A stretch of DNA of 8,104 nt from CAWULT01 sp963923455 (lineage in GTDB: Bacteria; Acidobacteriota; Vicinamibacteria; Vicinamibacterales; UBA2999), in contig CAWULT010000169.1 in assembly GCA_963923455.1 (NCBI GenBank), positions 1 to 8,104 of the forward strand, read 5' to 3'. The position numbers and the translations under genes were made by a program. The stretch's first letter is position 1, and each line of letters begins with the position of its first letter. The notes beneath the pieces are model-generated. The model saw only the letters and a program-made list of their open reading frames with translations. It did no database searches and was not told the DNA's origin. Below are positions 1-7,615 of this stretch, piece by piece.

Positions 1-2
1 AG

Positions 3-428
3 CCGATCATGGCGTCGGCGCGCCTGCTGCTGTCGGCGGCGGGGCTGGGCATGGGGCGGCGGGCGCTGAGTGAGGCCCTGGCCGCCGCCCGTGCGCTGTC
101 GCGGACCGGGGCCGGGGGCGAGCAGACCGTGCAGGGGCTCCTGTCGGACGCCGCGACCGAACTCGACGCGGCGTCACTGCTCGTCCGCGTCGCTGCCGCG
201 GGCCCGCTGTCACTGGCGGATGCGTCAATGGCCAAACTGGCGGTGACCGAAGCCGTCCAGCGCGCGGTCGCTCGTGCGACGCAGGTCGTCGGGGTGGAAT
301 CCTTCCGTGCAGGTCACGTCGTCGAGCACCTGGCGCAGGACGTCCGCGCGCTCGAACTCTTCGCGGGTCGTACCGAGGCGCTGCGCGAGGCCGTCGCCGA
401 CGAGATCCTGCCTCACCCGACCGTGTAG
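3..428 (+). CDS. Acyl-CoA dehydrogenase-like protein, C-terminal part (5' end outside window)
   Basis: The reading frame is open from the first bases of the window and ends at TAG 426-428, so this is the C-terminal ~140 residues of a longer protein; the ATG at 9 is probably internal. The segment aligns without gaps to the C-terminal helical domain of the complete acyl-CoA dehydrogenase at 661-1824: the stretch around DASMAKLAVTEAVQR matches EAAMCKLFASEVAER and the spacing to the end is preserved. The family normally oxidises acyl-CoA to enoyl-CoA with FAD. Here several hallmark residues are lost: the GGYG turn reads GVES, and the YEGTS motif carrying the catalytic Glu reads FAGRT, giving Ala at codon 363-365. 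The missing N-terminal part could carry a catalytic base elsewhere, as in isovaleryl- and long-chain ACADs, or the protein may be a non-catalytic partner. The 3' end overlaps the convergent metal-binding gene by 16 bp. Family call is good; activity is unknown. Confidence 0.8.
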   Translation, partial: PIMASARLLLSAAGLGMGRRALSEALAAARALSRTGAGGEQTVQGLLSDAATELDAASLLVRVAAAGPLSLADASMAKLAVTEAVQRAVARATQVVGVESFRAGHVVEHLAQDVRALELFAGRTEALREAVADEILPHPTV

Positions 429-622
429 CCGAGGGCCTCGATTCGCGCCTTGAGGTCGGCCGCGGAGACCTTGCCGGGGTCGAACGTCACCGACACGCGG
501 TTGGCCTGGCGGGCGGCCGTGGCGGTCGCGACGCCGTCGAGGCGGGTGAGCGCGCGGGTGATCGCGTTCTCGCAGCCGCCGCAGGTCATGCCGGTCACGG
601 TGAGGTCGAGAGTGTCTGCCAT
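413..622 (-). CDS. Heavy-metal-associated (HMA) domain protein, CopZ-like copper chaperone
   Basis: This is a complete 69-residue single-domain protein with the HMA ferredoxin-like fold signature. It begins MADTLDLTVTGMTCGGCENA, with the metal-binding MxCxxC motif at Cys14 and Cys17, followed by a helix, the NRVSVTFDPGKVSAADL strand-helix segment, and the closing EALGYTV strand. Such proteins bind Cu(I), less often other soft metals, and pass it to P-type ATPases in the cytoplasm. The start at 622 is supported by a GGAG ribosome binding site (complement of 629-632) six bases upstream and by family length; the frame stays open further upstream but there overlaps the dehydrogenase gene. It lies 38 bp downstream of the dehydrogenase stop on the same strand, so the two are probably cotranscribed. 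No copper ATPase is visible nearby. The metal is inferred from the motif, not shown. Confidence 0.9.
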   Translation of the reverse strand: MADTLDLTVTGMTCGGCENAITRALTRLDGVATATAARQANRVSVTFDPGKVSAADLKARIEALGYTVG

Positions 623-628
623 GGGGGT

Positions 629-632
629 CTCC
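629..632 (-). promoter_or_regulatory. Ribosome binding site of the HMA gene
   Basis: On the minus strand GGAG lies six bases before the ATG at 622. It decides between this start and the longer upstream frame, which would overlap the preceding dehydrogenase. It is the clearest Shine-Dalgarno in the window. Confidence 0.65.
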
Positions 633-660
633 GTGGAGGGCCTGCCGCCCGCCGGCGACG

Positions 661-1824
661 TCACGCGAGCAGCTGCTTCGCGATCGTCTGCAACTGCAGG
701 TTCGACGTGCCCTCGTAGATCTGGCCAATCTTCGCGTCCCGGTACAGCTTCTCGACCGGATAGTCCTTGACGAAGCCGTACCCGCCGTAGAGGTTCACCG
801 CGAGCGAGGCCGTCCGCTCGGCCACTTCCGATGCGAACAGCTTGCACATCGCGGCTTCGCGCAGGAACGGCTGTCCTGCGTCGCGGCGGCGCGCCGCGTC
901 GTGAACCAGCAGGCGGGCCGCCTGCACCTCCATCGCCGCGCGGGCCAGCTGGAACTGGACGCCCTGGAAGTCGGCGACGGCCCTGCCGAACTGCCGGCGC
1001 TCCTTCGTGTAGCGCACCGCGTGGTCCAGGGCGCCTTGCGCCAGGCCGACCATCTGGGCACCGATCCCGATCCGCCCTTCGTTGAGCGTTTCGATCGCGA
1101 TCTTGTAGCCCTGGCCCGGGTCACCGAGCACGCTGCCGGCGGGGAGGCGGCACTCCTCGAAGATCAGCTCGCAGGTGCTGCTCGCCCGGATACCGAGCTT
1201 GTCCTCCTTGTGCCCGACGGTGAAGCCCGGCGTACCGCGTTCGACGATGAAGGCCGTGATCCCCTTGTAACCCGCGGCGGGGTCGGTGGTCGCGAACACG
1301 ACGAACACGCCGGCCTCGAGCGCGTTGGTGATCCAGAGCTTGCGGCCGGTCAGCACGTAGCCGTCCCCGGCGGGCACGGCGCGCGTGGCGAGCGCGAAGG
1401 CGTCGCTGCCCGAGCCGGCCTCCGAGAGCGCGTACGCGCCGACCGTGTCCGTGGCCAGGCGCGTCAGGAGGGGGTCGACGGATCCGCCGCGGCCCCAGCG
1501 CCGCAGCGCCGTGACGACGAGGGTGTTCTGCACGTCCACCACGACGCCGACGGCGGGATCGACCCGCGACAGCGCCTCGACCGCCAGCACGGCGTGGAAG
1601 AAGGATGCCCCGGCGCCGCCAAGGGCCTCCGGGACCTCGATTCCCATCAAGCCTATGTCGAAGAGCTTCGCCAGCAGCGGCGCATCGAGCGCCGCGGTGG
1701 CGTCCATCCGCGCGACGAGCGGGCGCACCTCGCGGTCGGCAAACTCCGTCACCGAGTCGACGAACAGGCGGTCGTCCTCCGAGAGCACGGACAGGGGAGC
1801 GCCGGGGCCGGCCGGTGCGGTCAC
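661..1824 (-). CDS. Acyl-CoA dehydrogenase, short/branched-chain type
   Basis: A 387-residue FAD-dependent acyl-CoA dehydrogenase catalysing alpha,beta-dehydrogenation of acyl-CoA, with electrons passed to ETF. The N-terminal helical domain begins near LSEDDRLFVDSVTEFA. The FAD/substrate motif LSEAGSGSDAF lies at about 133-143, followed by the beta domain (KLWITNALEAGVF, GYKGITAF, KLGIRASSTC). The C-terminal helical domain has KERRQFGRAVADFQGVQ, YGGYGFVKDYPVEKLYRDAK and IYEGTSN with catalytic Glu371. SEAGSGSDAF and LGIRASSTC resemble short/branched-chain (2-methylbutyryl-CoA) dehydrogenase more than medium- or long-chain enzymes, so I infer substrates such as 2-methylbutyryl-, isobutyryl- or butyryl-CoA. 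I chose GTG at 1824 because it gives the usual family length; the frame also runs to a GTG at 1884, but that adds an atypical N-terminus and crosses the start of the divergent gene. There is no clear Shine-Dalgarno before 1824. It is probably cotranscribed with the downstream HMA gene. Confidence 0.92.
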   Translation of the reverse strand: MTAPAGPGAPLSVLSEDDRLFVDSVTEFADREVRPLVARMDATAALDAPLLAKLFDIGLMGIEVPEALGGAGASFFHAVLAVEALSRVDPAVGVVVDVQNTLVVTALRRWGRGGSVDPLLTRLATDTVGAYALSEAGSGSDAFALATRAVPAGDGYVLTGRKLWITNALEAGVFVVFATTDPAAGYKGITAFIVERGTPGFTVGHKEDKLGIRASSTCELIFEECRLPAGSVLGDPGQGYKIAIETLNEGRIGIGAQMVGLAQGALDHAVRYTKERRQFGRAVADFQGVQFQLARAAMEVQAARLLVHDAARRRDAGQPFLREAAMCKLFASEVAERTASLAVNLYGGYGFVKDYPVEKLYRDAKIGQIYEGTSNLQLQTIAKQLLA

Positions 1825-1831
1825 GATCCGA

Positions 1832-1837
1832 ATGCTA
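1832..1837 (-). promoter_or_regulatory. Candidate -10 element for the acyl-CoA dehydrogenase
   Basis: On the minus strand TAGCAT (4 of 6 matches to TATAAT) ends seven bases before the GTG at 1824. If it is used, transcription would start at or next to the start codon, giving a leaderless message, which would agree with the lack of a Shine-Dalgarno. It overlaps the -10 of the divergent gene. There is no convincing -35. Weak evidence. Confidence 0.3.
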
Positions 1838-1841
1838 TCAT
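1833..1841 (+). promoter_or_regulatory. Candidate extended -10 promoter for the VWFA-related gene
   Basis: TGCTATCAT matches the extended -10 pattern TGnTATAAT with one mismatch in the hexamer. A start about seven bases downstream would leave a leader of about 30 bases containing AGGAAAGG (1858-1865) before the ATG at 1878. No recognisable -35 is present, which an extended -10 can tolerate. The 53-bp gap must serve both divergent genes. Confidence 0.45.
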
Positions 1842-1877
1842 CGCGGAAAGAGCGGACAGGAAAGGCCCAGGTGCCCG

Positions 1878-4103
1878 ATGCCACGTCAGAACCTCCGTCC
1901 AGGGTCGCGCGGACGCCTTCGCGGCAGGCGCGGCGTCATCGCGCTGCTGGGCTTCGCGCTGGTGCTCGGCGTGGCGGCCGACCGGGTCACCGCCCAGCAG
2001 GGGCGCGGCCAGGGCGCCGGGCAGACGGCAGCGCCGGGCGCGGGCCAGCCGGGGGCGGCAGCGGGCCGTGGCCAGGCGGAGCCGGGGCCTGTCCCCGATC
2101 CGGTCGTCTCCGCCCAGACGCCGACCTTCCGCGGCGGCATCACGTTCGTCCGCGTCGACGTGATCGTGTCGGACAGGAACGCCCGGCCGGTCACGGACCT
2201 GACGCAGGCCGACTTCGAGGTGCTCGAGGACGGCAAGGTCCAGGCGATCGAGCAGTTCCGGCTCGTCCGGGTGGACGGCAACCTGGCGCCGAACGAGGCG
2301 GCGCCGCGCGTGCTGCGCAACCGGGACGACGAGGAGCGGGAAGCGCAGCGGGATGACACGCGCGTGTTCGCGTTCCTGCTCGACGATTACCACGTCCGGC
2401 GCGCGAATTCGATCTCGATTCGGGACACGCTGACGCGCTTCATCCAGACGCAGCTGCGCCCCAACGACATCGTCACCGTGATGGCGCCGCTGACGCCGGT
2501 CACCGAGCTGTCCTTCACACGCGATCACCAGTCCGTCATCAACGCCATCCAGCGGTTCGAGGGGCGCAAGTTCGACTATCGCCCGCTGAACCAGTTCGAG
2601 GAGACCTATCAGCGCTACCCGACCGAGACCGTCGAGCGAATCCGCAACGACGTCGTGATGGGGGCGCTGCGGGGACTCTCGGTCCGGCTGGGGTCGCTTC
2701 GGGACGGCCGCAAGTCGGTGATCTTCGTCAGCGAGGGCTTCACCGCGTTCCTGCCTCCGCAAATGCGCCGCGGTGATGCGTCGATGCCCGAGAACCCGCT
2801 GATCTCGGCCGTCGCGGCCGCTGGACAGGACAGCTCGATGGAGCAGACCGCAGCCTGGTTCGGCCAGTCCGACATCCTGCAGCGGATGCGCGATGTGATC
2901 AGCCTGGCGAACCGCAACAACGCCGCCATCTACTCGCTCGATCCGCGGGGACTGGCGCCGTTCGAGTACGACATCAACGATTCCGTCGGGGGCATGGTGT
3001 CGTTCGCCACGGACCGGCGCGCGATGCAGCTGACACAGGACACGCTGCGAACCCTGTCGGAGGAAACCGACGGGCGTGCCATCGTCAACCGCAACTCGCT
3101 CGGCGAGGGCCTGAACCAGATCGTCCGCGACTCCAGCTACTACTACCTGCTCGGCTACAACACGCAGGCCCCCACCGACGGCAAGTTCCACCAGATCACC
3201 GTGCGGGTCAAGCGCAAGGACATCGACGTCCGTGCGCGGCGCGGCTACTGGGCGGCCACGGTGGCCGACAGCGTCCGCGCCGCCACGCCCACGCCGGCGA
3301 TCGCCAGGCCGGTCGAGACCGCGCTGGCGACGATCGCGCCGTCCGTCCAGGCCGGCAAGTACGTCCGCACGTGGATCGGCACGGAGCGCGGCGGCGCCGG
3401 CAAGACGCGCGTGACGCTCATCTGGGAACCGCTGACGCAGGGCGCCTCGGCCCGTCGCGAGGAGGCGGGGCGCATGCAGGTGCTCGCCGCCACCATGAAG
3501 GGCGACCTGCTGTATCGGGGCCGGACGCCGGATGCGGTCGCCGGGCCCGCCACCGCATCGAACGGGCGCCCCGGTGCCGGTGGAGCTCCCGCGGCCCCCG
3601 CGAACGTGCCCGTGTCGCACCGGCTGACCTTCGAGCTGCCACCCGGGCAGACCGAACTGCGCCTGACGGTGGAGGGCGCGAGCGGGGGCACACTGGACCA
3701 GGAGATCCGGACGATCGACGTGCCGGACTTGACGGCGCCGCAGGCTGCCCTCAGCACGCCGCGCGTGCACCGCGCGCGAACGGCGCGCGAGCTGCAGGCG
3801 CTGGCCCAGGACGGCTCCGCCACGCCGACCGCGGCGCGGGAGTTCTCGCGGACCGAACGGCTCCTGATCCGCTTCGACGTCTACGCTGCCGGCACGGAGA
3901 CGCCGGCGCCGACGGCGGCGCTGCTGAACCGATCCGGGCAGAAGATGGCGGACGTGCCCGTGGCGCCGGCCGTCGCCGGGGGCACGCACCAGATAGACCT
4001 CGGGCTCAACACGATCGCGGCCGGGGAATATCTGGTCGAGATCCGCGTGAAGGGCCAGGCCGACGAGGCGAGCCTGCTCGTGCCGTTCCGCGTCGGCGCC
4101 TGA
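1878..4103 (+). CDS. Exported VWFA-related Acidobacterial domain protein
   Basis: A 741-residue protein of the VWFA-related Acidobacterial domain family (TIGR03436 type), whose role is unknown. The N-terminus is a signal peptide: Arg-rich n-region including GRRGV, hydrophobic core IALLGFALVLGVAA, and likely cleavage near VTA-QQ (about residue 39), so it is probably exported. A Gln/Gly/Ala/Pro-rich linker covers about 41-80. The family region begins with the strand VRVDVIVSDRNARPVTDL and ADFEVLEDGKVQAIEQF, continues with the vWA-like core (FAFLLDDYHV, NDIVTVMAP, RKSVIFVSEGF) and ends with YYYLLGYNTQ and VRARRGYWA near 458. Residues ~470-741 are beta-rich, Ala/Pro-rich and end in LLVPFRVGA, resembling an extracytoplasmic Ig-like module. 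The metal-binding DxSxS of true vWA domains is replaced by DDYHV. I chose ATG 1878 because the upstream frame lies inside the divergent gene and would bury the signal peptide. The stop codon is in the 4097-4173 palindrome. Confidence 0.88.
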   Translation: MPRQNLRPGSRGRLRGRRGVIALLGFALVLGVAADRVTAQQGRGQGAGQTAAPGAGQPGAAAGRGQAEPGPVPDPVVSAQTPTFRGGITFVRVDVIVSDRNARPVTDLTQADFEVLEDGKVQAIEQFRLVRVDGNLAPNEAAPRVLRNRDDEEREAQRDDTRVFAFLLDDYHVRRANSISIRDTLTRFIQTQLRPNDIVTVMAPLTPVTELSFTRDHQSVINAIQRFEGRKFDYRPLNQFEETYQRYPTETVERIRNDVVMGALRGLSVRLGSLRDGRKSVIFVSEGFTAFLPPQMRRGDASMPENPLISAVAAAGQDSSMEQTAAWFGQSDILQRMRDVISLANRNNAAIYSLDPRGLAPFEYDINDSVGGMVSFATDRRAMQLTQDTLRTLSEETDGRAIVNRNSLGEGLNQIVRDSSYYYLLGYNTQAPTDGKFHQITVRVKRKDIDVRARRGYWAATVADSVRAATPTPAIARPVETALATIAPSVQAGKYVRTWIGTERGGAGKTRVTLIWEPLTQGASARREEAGRMQVLAATMKGDLLYRGRTPDAVAGPATASNGRPGAGGAPAAPANVPVSHRLTFELPPGQTELRLTVEGASGGTLDQEIRTIDVPDLTAPQAALSTPRVHRARTARELQALAQDGSATPTAAREFSRTERLLIRFDVYAAGTETPAPTAALLNRSGQKMADVPVAPAVAGGTHQIDLGLNTIAAGEYLVEIRVKGQADEASLLVPFRVGA

Positions 4104-4173
4104 CGGGCTGCGCCGGCGGCCGGGCCGTGAACCCTCGGGCGCCGGCCCGGCGACCGGCGCGGGCCGTCAGGCG
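4097..4173. terminator. Nested 77-bp palindrome, probable bidirectional terminator
   Basis: Three inverted-repeat arms share one centre at 4135: CGCCTGACGG (4097-4106) with CCGTCAGGCG (4164-4173), GCGCCGG (4110-4116) with CCGGCGC (4154-4160), and GCCGGGCCG (4119-4127) with CGGCCCGGC (4143-4151). That gives 26 perfectly complementary pairs around a 15-base loop. The outer arm holds the stop codons of both convergent genes (TGA 4101-4103 on plus, TCA 4167-4169 on minus). Neither side has a U-rich tract, so it is not a canonical intrinsic terminator. The position and symmetry suggest a bidirectional terminator or 3'-end protecting hairpin. The structure is directly visible; the function is inferred. 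Confidence 0.7.
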
Positions 4174-5417
4174 TACATCCCGCGCATCCTGGTGACGGTC
4201 CCGACCCGCGAGATCGCGACGAGGTAGGCCGCGGTCCGCAGGTCCACCTTGTGCGCGATCGACGTCCTCAGCACCACCTGGAATGCCTCGCGCATCTTCA
4301 TTTCCAGGCGCGAATTGACCTCGTTCAGTTCCCAGAAGTAGCCGTGGCGGTCCTGCACCCACTCGAAGTACGACGTCGTCACCCCGCCCGAGTTGGCCAG
4401 GATATCCGGGATGACGAAGACGCCGCGCTCGTGCAGGTGCCGGTGCGCCTCGGGCGTGGTCGGGCCGTTGGCGCCCTCGGTGATGATGCGAGCCCGGATG
4501 GATGGCGCGTTCTCCATCGTGATCTGGTTCTCGAGCGCAGCGGGAATCATCACGTCGACGTCGAGGGCCCAAAACGCGTCGGTATCGATCGGCTCGCCGC
4601 CGGTGAAGCCGGCAACCGTCTTGTGGGCCGCGGTCCAGGCGAGCAGCGCCGCGACGTCGAGGCCGCGTTCGTTGTGGACGCCGCCCTTCCAGTCCGTCAC
4701 CGCGACGATCTTCGCGCCCGCGGCCGCGAGCAGCTGGGCCGAGACGCCGCCGACGTTGCCGAAGCCCTGCACCGCGATCCGCGCGCCGACGATGTTGATG
4801 CCGAGGTGCGCTGCCGCTTCGCGCGTGACGATCATCACGCCGCGGCCGGTGGCCTCGCGCCGGCCGAGCGAGCCACCCATCTCGACCGGCTTGCCGGTGA
4901 CGACCGCCGTCTCGGTGTGGCCGACGTGCATGCTGTAGGTGTCCATGATCCAGGCCATGACCTGGTCGTTGGTGTTGACGTCGGGCGCCGGCACGTCCTT
5001 CTCGGGACCAATCGCGTCGATGATTTCCGCGACGTAGCGGCGGGTCAGGGCCTCGAGCTCGCGGCGGGACATCCGGGACGGATCGCAGACGATGCCCCCC
5101 TTGCCTCCGCCGAAGGGCAGCTGGGCGATGGCGCACTTCCAGGTCATCCACGCGGCCAGCGCCGTGACCTCGTCGAGCGTGACGTCCGGGTGATACCGGA
5201 TGCCGCCCTTGGCCGGGCCCAGCGTGACGTTGTACTGCACGCGGTAGCCGGTGAAGACCTCGATCTCGCCGTTGTCCATCTGGACGGGGCACGAGACCAC
5301 GATCTGTCGCTTCGGCTGGGTAAGGATCTTCCAGATGCCGGGATCGAGTTTGAGCAGCCGGGCTGCCCCGTCGAACTCCTGCAGCATCGCGCCAAAAAGA
5401 GGGCCTGTTTCGGGCAT
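4167..5417 (-). CDS. gdhA: Glutamate dehydrogenase (Glu/Leu/Phe/Val dehydrogenase family)
   Basis: A 416-residue hexameric-type glutamate dehydrogenase, which reversibly deaminates glutamate to 2-oxoglutarate and ammonia. The substrate domain contains GPAKGGIRYHP (Lys70), MTWKCA (Lys94), PFGGGKGG (catalytic Lys106) and PAPDVNTND (Asp146). These four keep exactly the spacing of Lys89, Lys113, Lys125 and Asp165 in the Clostridium symbiosum enzyme. The Rossmann domain follows, with VQGFGNVGG at about 216-224. Asp242 in AVTDWKGG, near the end of the second strand, leans toward NAD over NADP, but this is weak evidence. Length and the N-terminal PLFGAMLQEFDGAARLL match the family, supporting ATG 5417. 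No Shine-Dalgarno precedes it. It is transcribed divergently from the mutase operon and convergently with the VWFA-related gene, so it is probably monocistronic. A leucine or phenylalanine dehydrogenase is unlikely given the retained Lys70. The symbol is by family, not proven orthology. Confidence 0.94.
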   Translation of the reverse strand: MPETGPLFGAMLQEFDGAARLLKLDPGIWKILTQPKRQIVVSCPVQMDNGEIEVFTGYRVQYNVTLGPAKGGIRYHPDVTLDEVTALAAWMTWKCAIAQLPFGGGKGGIVCDPSRMSRRELEALTRRYVAEIIDAIGPEKDVPAPDVNTNDQVMAWIMDTYSMHVGHTETAVVTGKPVEMGGSLGRREATGRGVMIVTREAAAHLGINIVGARIAVQGFGNVGGVSAQLLAAAGAKIVAVTDWKGGVHNERGLDVAALLAWTAAHKTVAGFTGGEPIDTDAFWALDVDVMIPAALENQITMENAPSIRARIITEGANGPTTPEAHRHLHERGVFVIPDILANSGGVTTSYFEWVQDRHGYFWELNEVNSRLEMKMREAFQVVLRTSIAHKVDLRTAAYLVAISRVGTVTRMRGMYA

Positions 5418-5425
5418 GCGAGGGT

Positions 5426-5431
5426 ATTGTG
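5426..5431 (-). promoter_or_regulatory. Candidate -10 element for glutamate dehydrogenase
   Basis: On the minus strand CACAAT (4 of 6 matches to TATAAT) lies eight bases before the ATG at 5417; ACAATA one base over is an alternative register. It would give a leaderless or nearly leaderless mRNA, in line with the missing Shine-Dalgarno. No -35 is evident. Confidence 0.35.
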
Positions 5432-5470
5432 CCCCGATTCCCGGGACGGCGCACGCGCGGCCGGGCGCGG

Positions 5471-5476
5471 TACAAT
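5471..5476 (+). promoter_or_regulatory. Candidate -10 element for the acyl-CoA mutase operon
   Basis: TACAAT matches the -10 consensus at 5 of 6 positions and is a rare AT-rich island in very GC-rich DNA. It ends nine bases before the ATG at 5486, so the predicted transcript would begin within a few bases of the start codon. No Shine-Dalgarno is visible and no convincing -35 exists at normal spacing. Confidence 0.5.
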
Positions 5477-5485
5477 TGCGGCGCG

Positions 5486-7168
<1,683 letters not shown>

Positions 7169-7170
7169 GG

Positions 7171-7188
7171 GCTGGCCGCGAGGCCAGC
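7171..7188 (+). promoter_or_regulatory. Intercistronic hairpin between the mutase subunit genes
   Basis: GCTGGCC (7171-7177) and GGCCAGC (7182-7188) form a perfect 7-bp stem closed by the tetraloop GCGA, a stable GNRA type. It fills most of the 30-bp gap between the large-subunit stop (7168) and the small-subunit ATG (7199). The only Shine-Dalgarno-like bases in the gap, GAGG (7180-7183), sit in its loop and stem. No U-tract follows, so termination is unlikely. It could tune small-subunit translation or protect mRNA ends. The structure is seen; the role is inferred. Confidence 0.55.
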
Positions 7189-7198
7189 TGATTTGCGC

Positions 7199-7615
7199 AT
7201 GGATGCACAATCGACGATTCGGGTCGTGATCGCCAAGCCGGGCCTCGATGGGCACGACCGCGGCGCGAAGGTGATCGCCCGGGCCCTGCGCGACGCCGGC
7301 ATGGAGGTGATCTATACCGGGTTGCGGCAGACACCCGAACAGATCGTGACGGCGGCCCTGCAGGAAGATGCCGACGTGATCGGGTTGTCGATCCTGTCGG
7401 GGGCGCACATGCACATCTGCCCGCGCGTCATGGACCTGCTCCGCGAGAAGGGCCTCTCGGACGTGCTGGTCGTCGTCGGCGGCATCATCCCCGACGCCGA
7501 CATTCCGGCCCTGAACGCGATGGGCATCCGTGGGGTGTTCCTGCCGGGCACGCCGATGCAGTCCATCGTGGAGTTCATCCGCTCGCACGTCAGCCCGAGA
7601 GTCGAGACGATCTGA
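7199..7615 (+). CDS. icmB: B12-binding small subunit of acyl-CoA mutase
   Basis: A 138-residue cobalamin-binding Rossmann-like domain that carries adenosylcobalamin for the large subunit encoded just upstream. The base-off/His-on signature is complete: DGHDRG at 17-22 (DxHxxG, with His19 as the lower cobalt ligand), SIL at 64-66 (SxL), and the GG of VVVGGIIPDAD at 94-95, then VFLPGT near the end. Size and separate coding match IcmB-type subunits (about 136 residues) and the C-terminal domain of one-chain methylmalonyl-CoA mutases. I chose ATG 7199 over an in-frame TTG at 7193. No strong ribosome binding site is free, because GAGG at 7180-7183 lies within a hairpin. The stop overlaps the next gene's start (TGATG), implying translational coupling. 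The partner and fold are sure; the substrate specificity depends on the large subunit. Confidence 0.93.
   Translation: MDAQSTIRVVIAKPGLDGHDRGAKVIARALRDAGMEVIYTGLRQTPEQIVTAALQEDADVIGLSILSGAHMHICPRVMDLLREKGLSDVLVVVGGIIPDADIPALNAMGIRGVFLPGTPMQSIVEFIRSHVSPRVETI

Noticed and set aside
623..847. Upstream extension of the HMA protein
   Set aside because: It overlaps the end of the dehydrogenase gene in another frame; a good GGAG site precedes the internal ATG at 622 and gives the normal single-domain length.
1605..1877. Upstream in-frame extension of the VWFA-related protein
   Set aside because: The extension is antisense to the dehydrogenase, is Arg/Pro-rich, and would place the signal peptide about 110 residues inside the protein; ATG 1878 is better.
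1825..1884. Longer dehydrogenase start at GTG 1884
   Set aside because: It would overlap the divergent gene's ATG and both candidate promoters and adds 20 residues not typical of the family.
901..2163. 420-codon plus-strand frame over the acyl-CoA dehydrogenase
   Set aside because: It crosses the divergent promoter region and the start of the VWFA-related gene in the wrong frame and shows no family features.
1821..3989. Very long open frame (722 codons) antisense to the exported VWFA-related gene
   Set aside because: It is Arg/Gly/Asp/His-rich with no recognisable domain, typical of the reverse strand of a high-GC gene, while the plus strand encodes a clear signal peptide and family motifs.
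7169..7198. Intrinsic terminator or cobalamin riboswitch between the mutase subunits
   Set aside because: There is no U-tract after the hairpin, and a cobalamin riboswitch is far larger than 30 bases.
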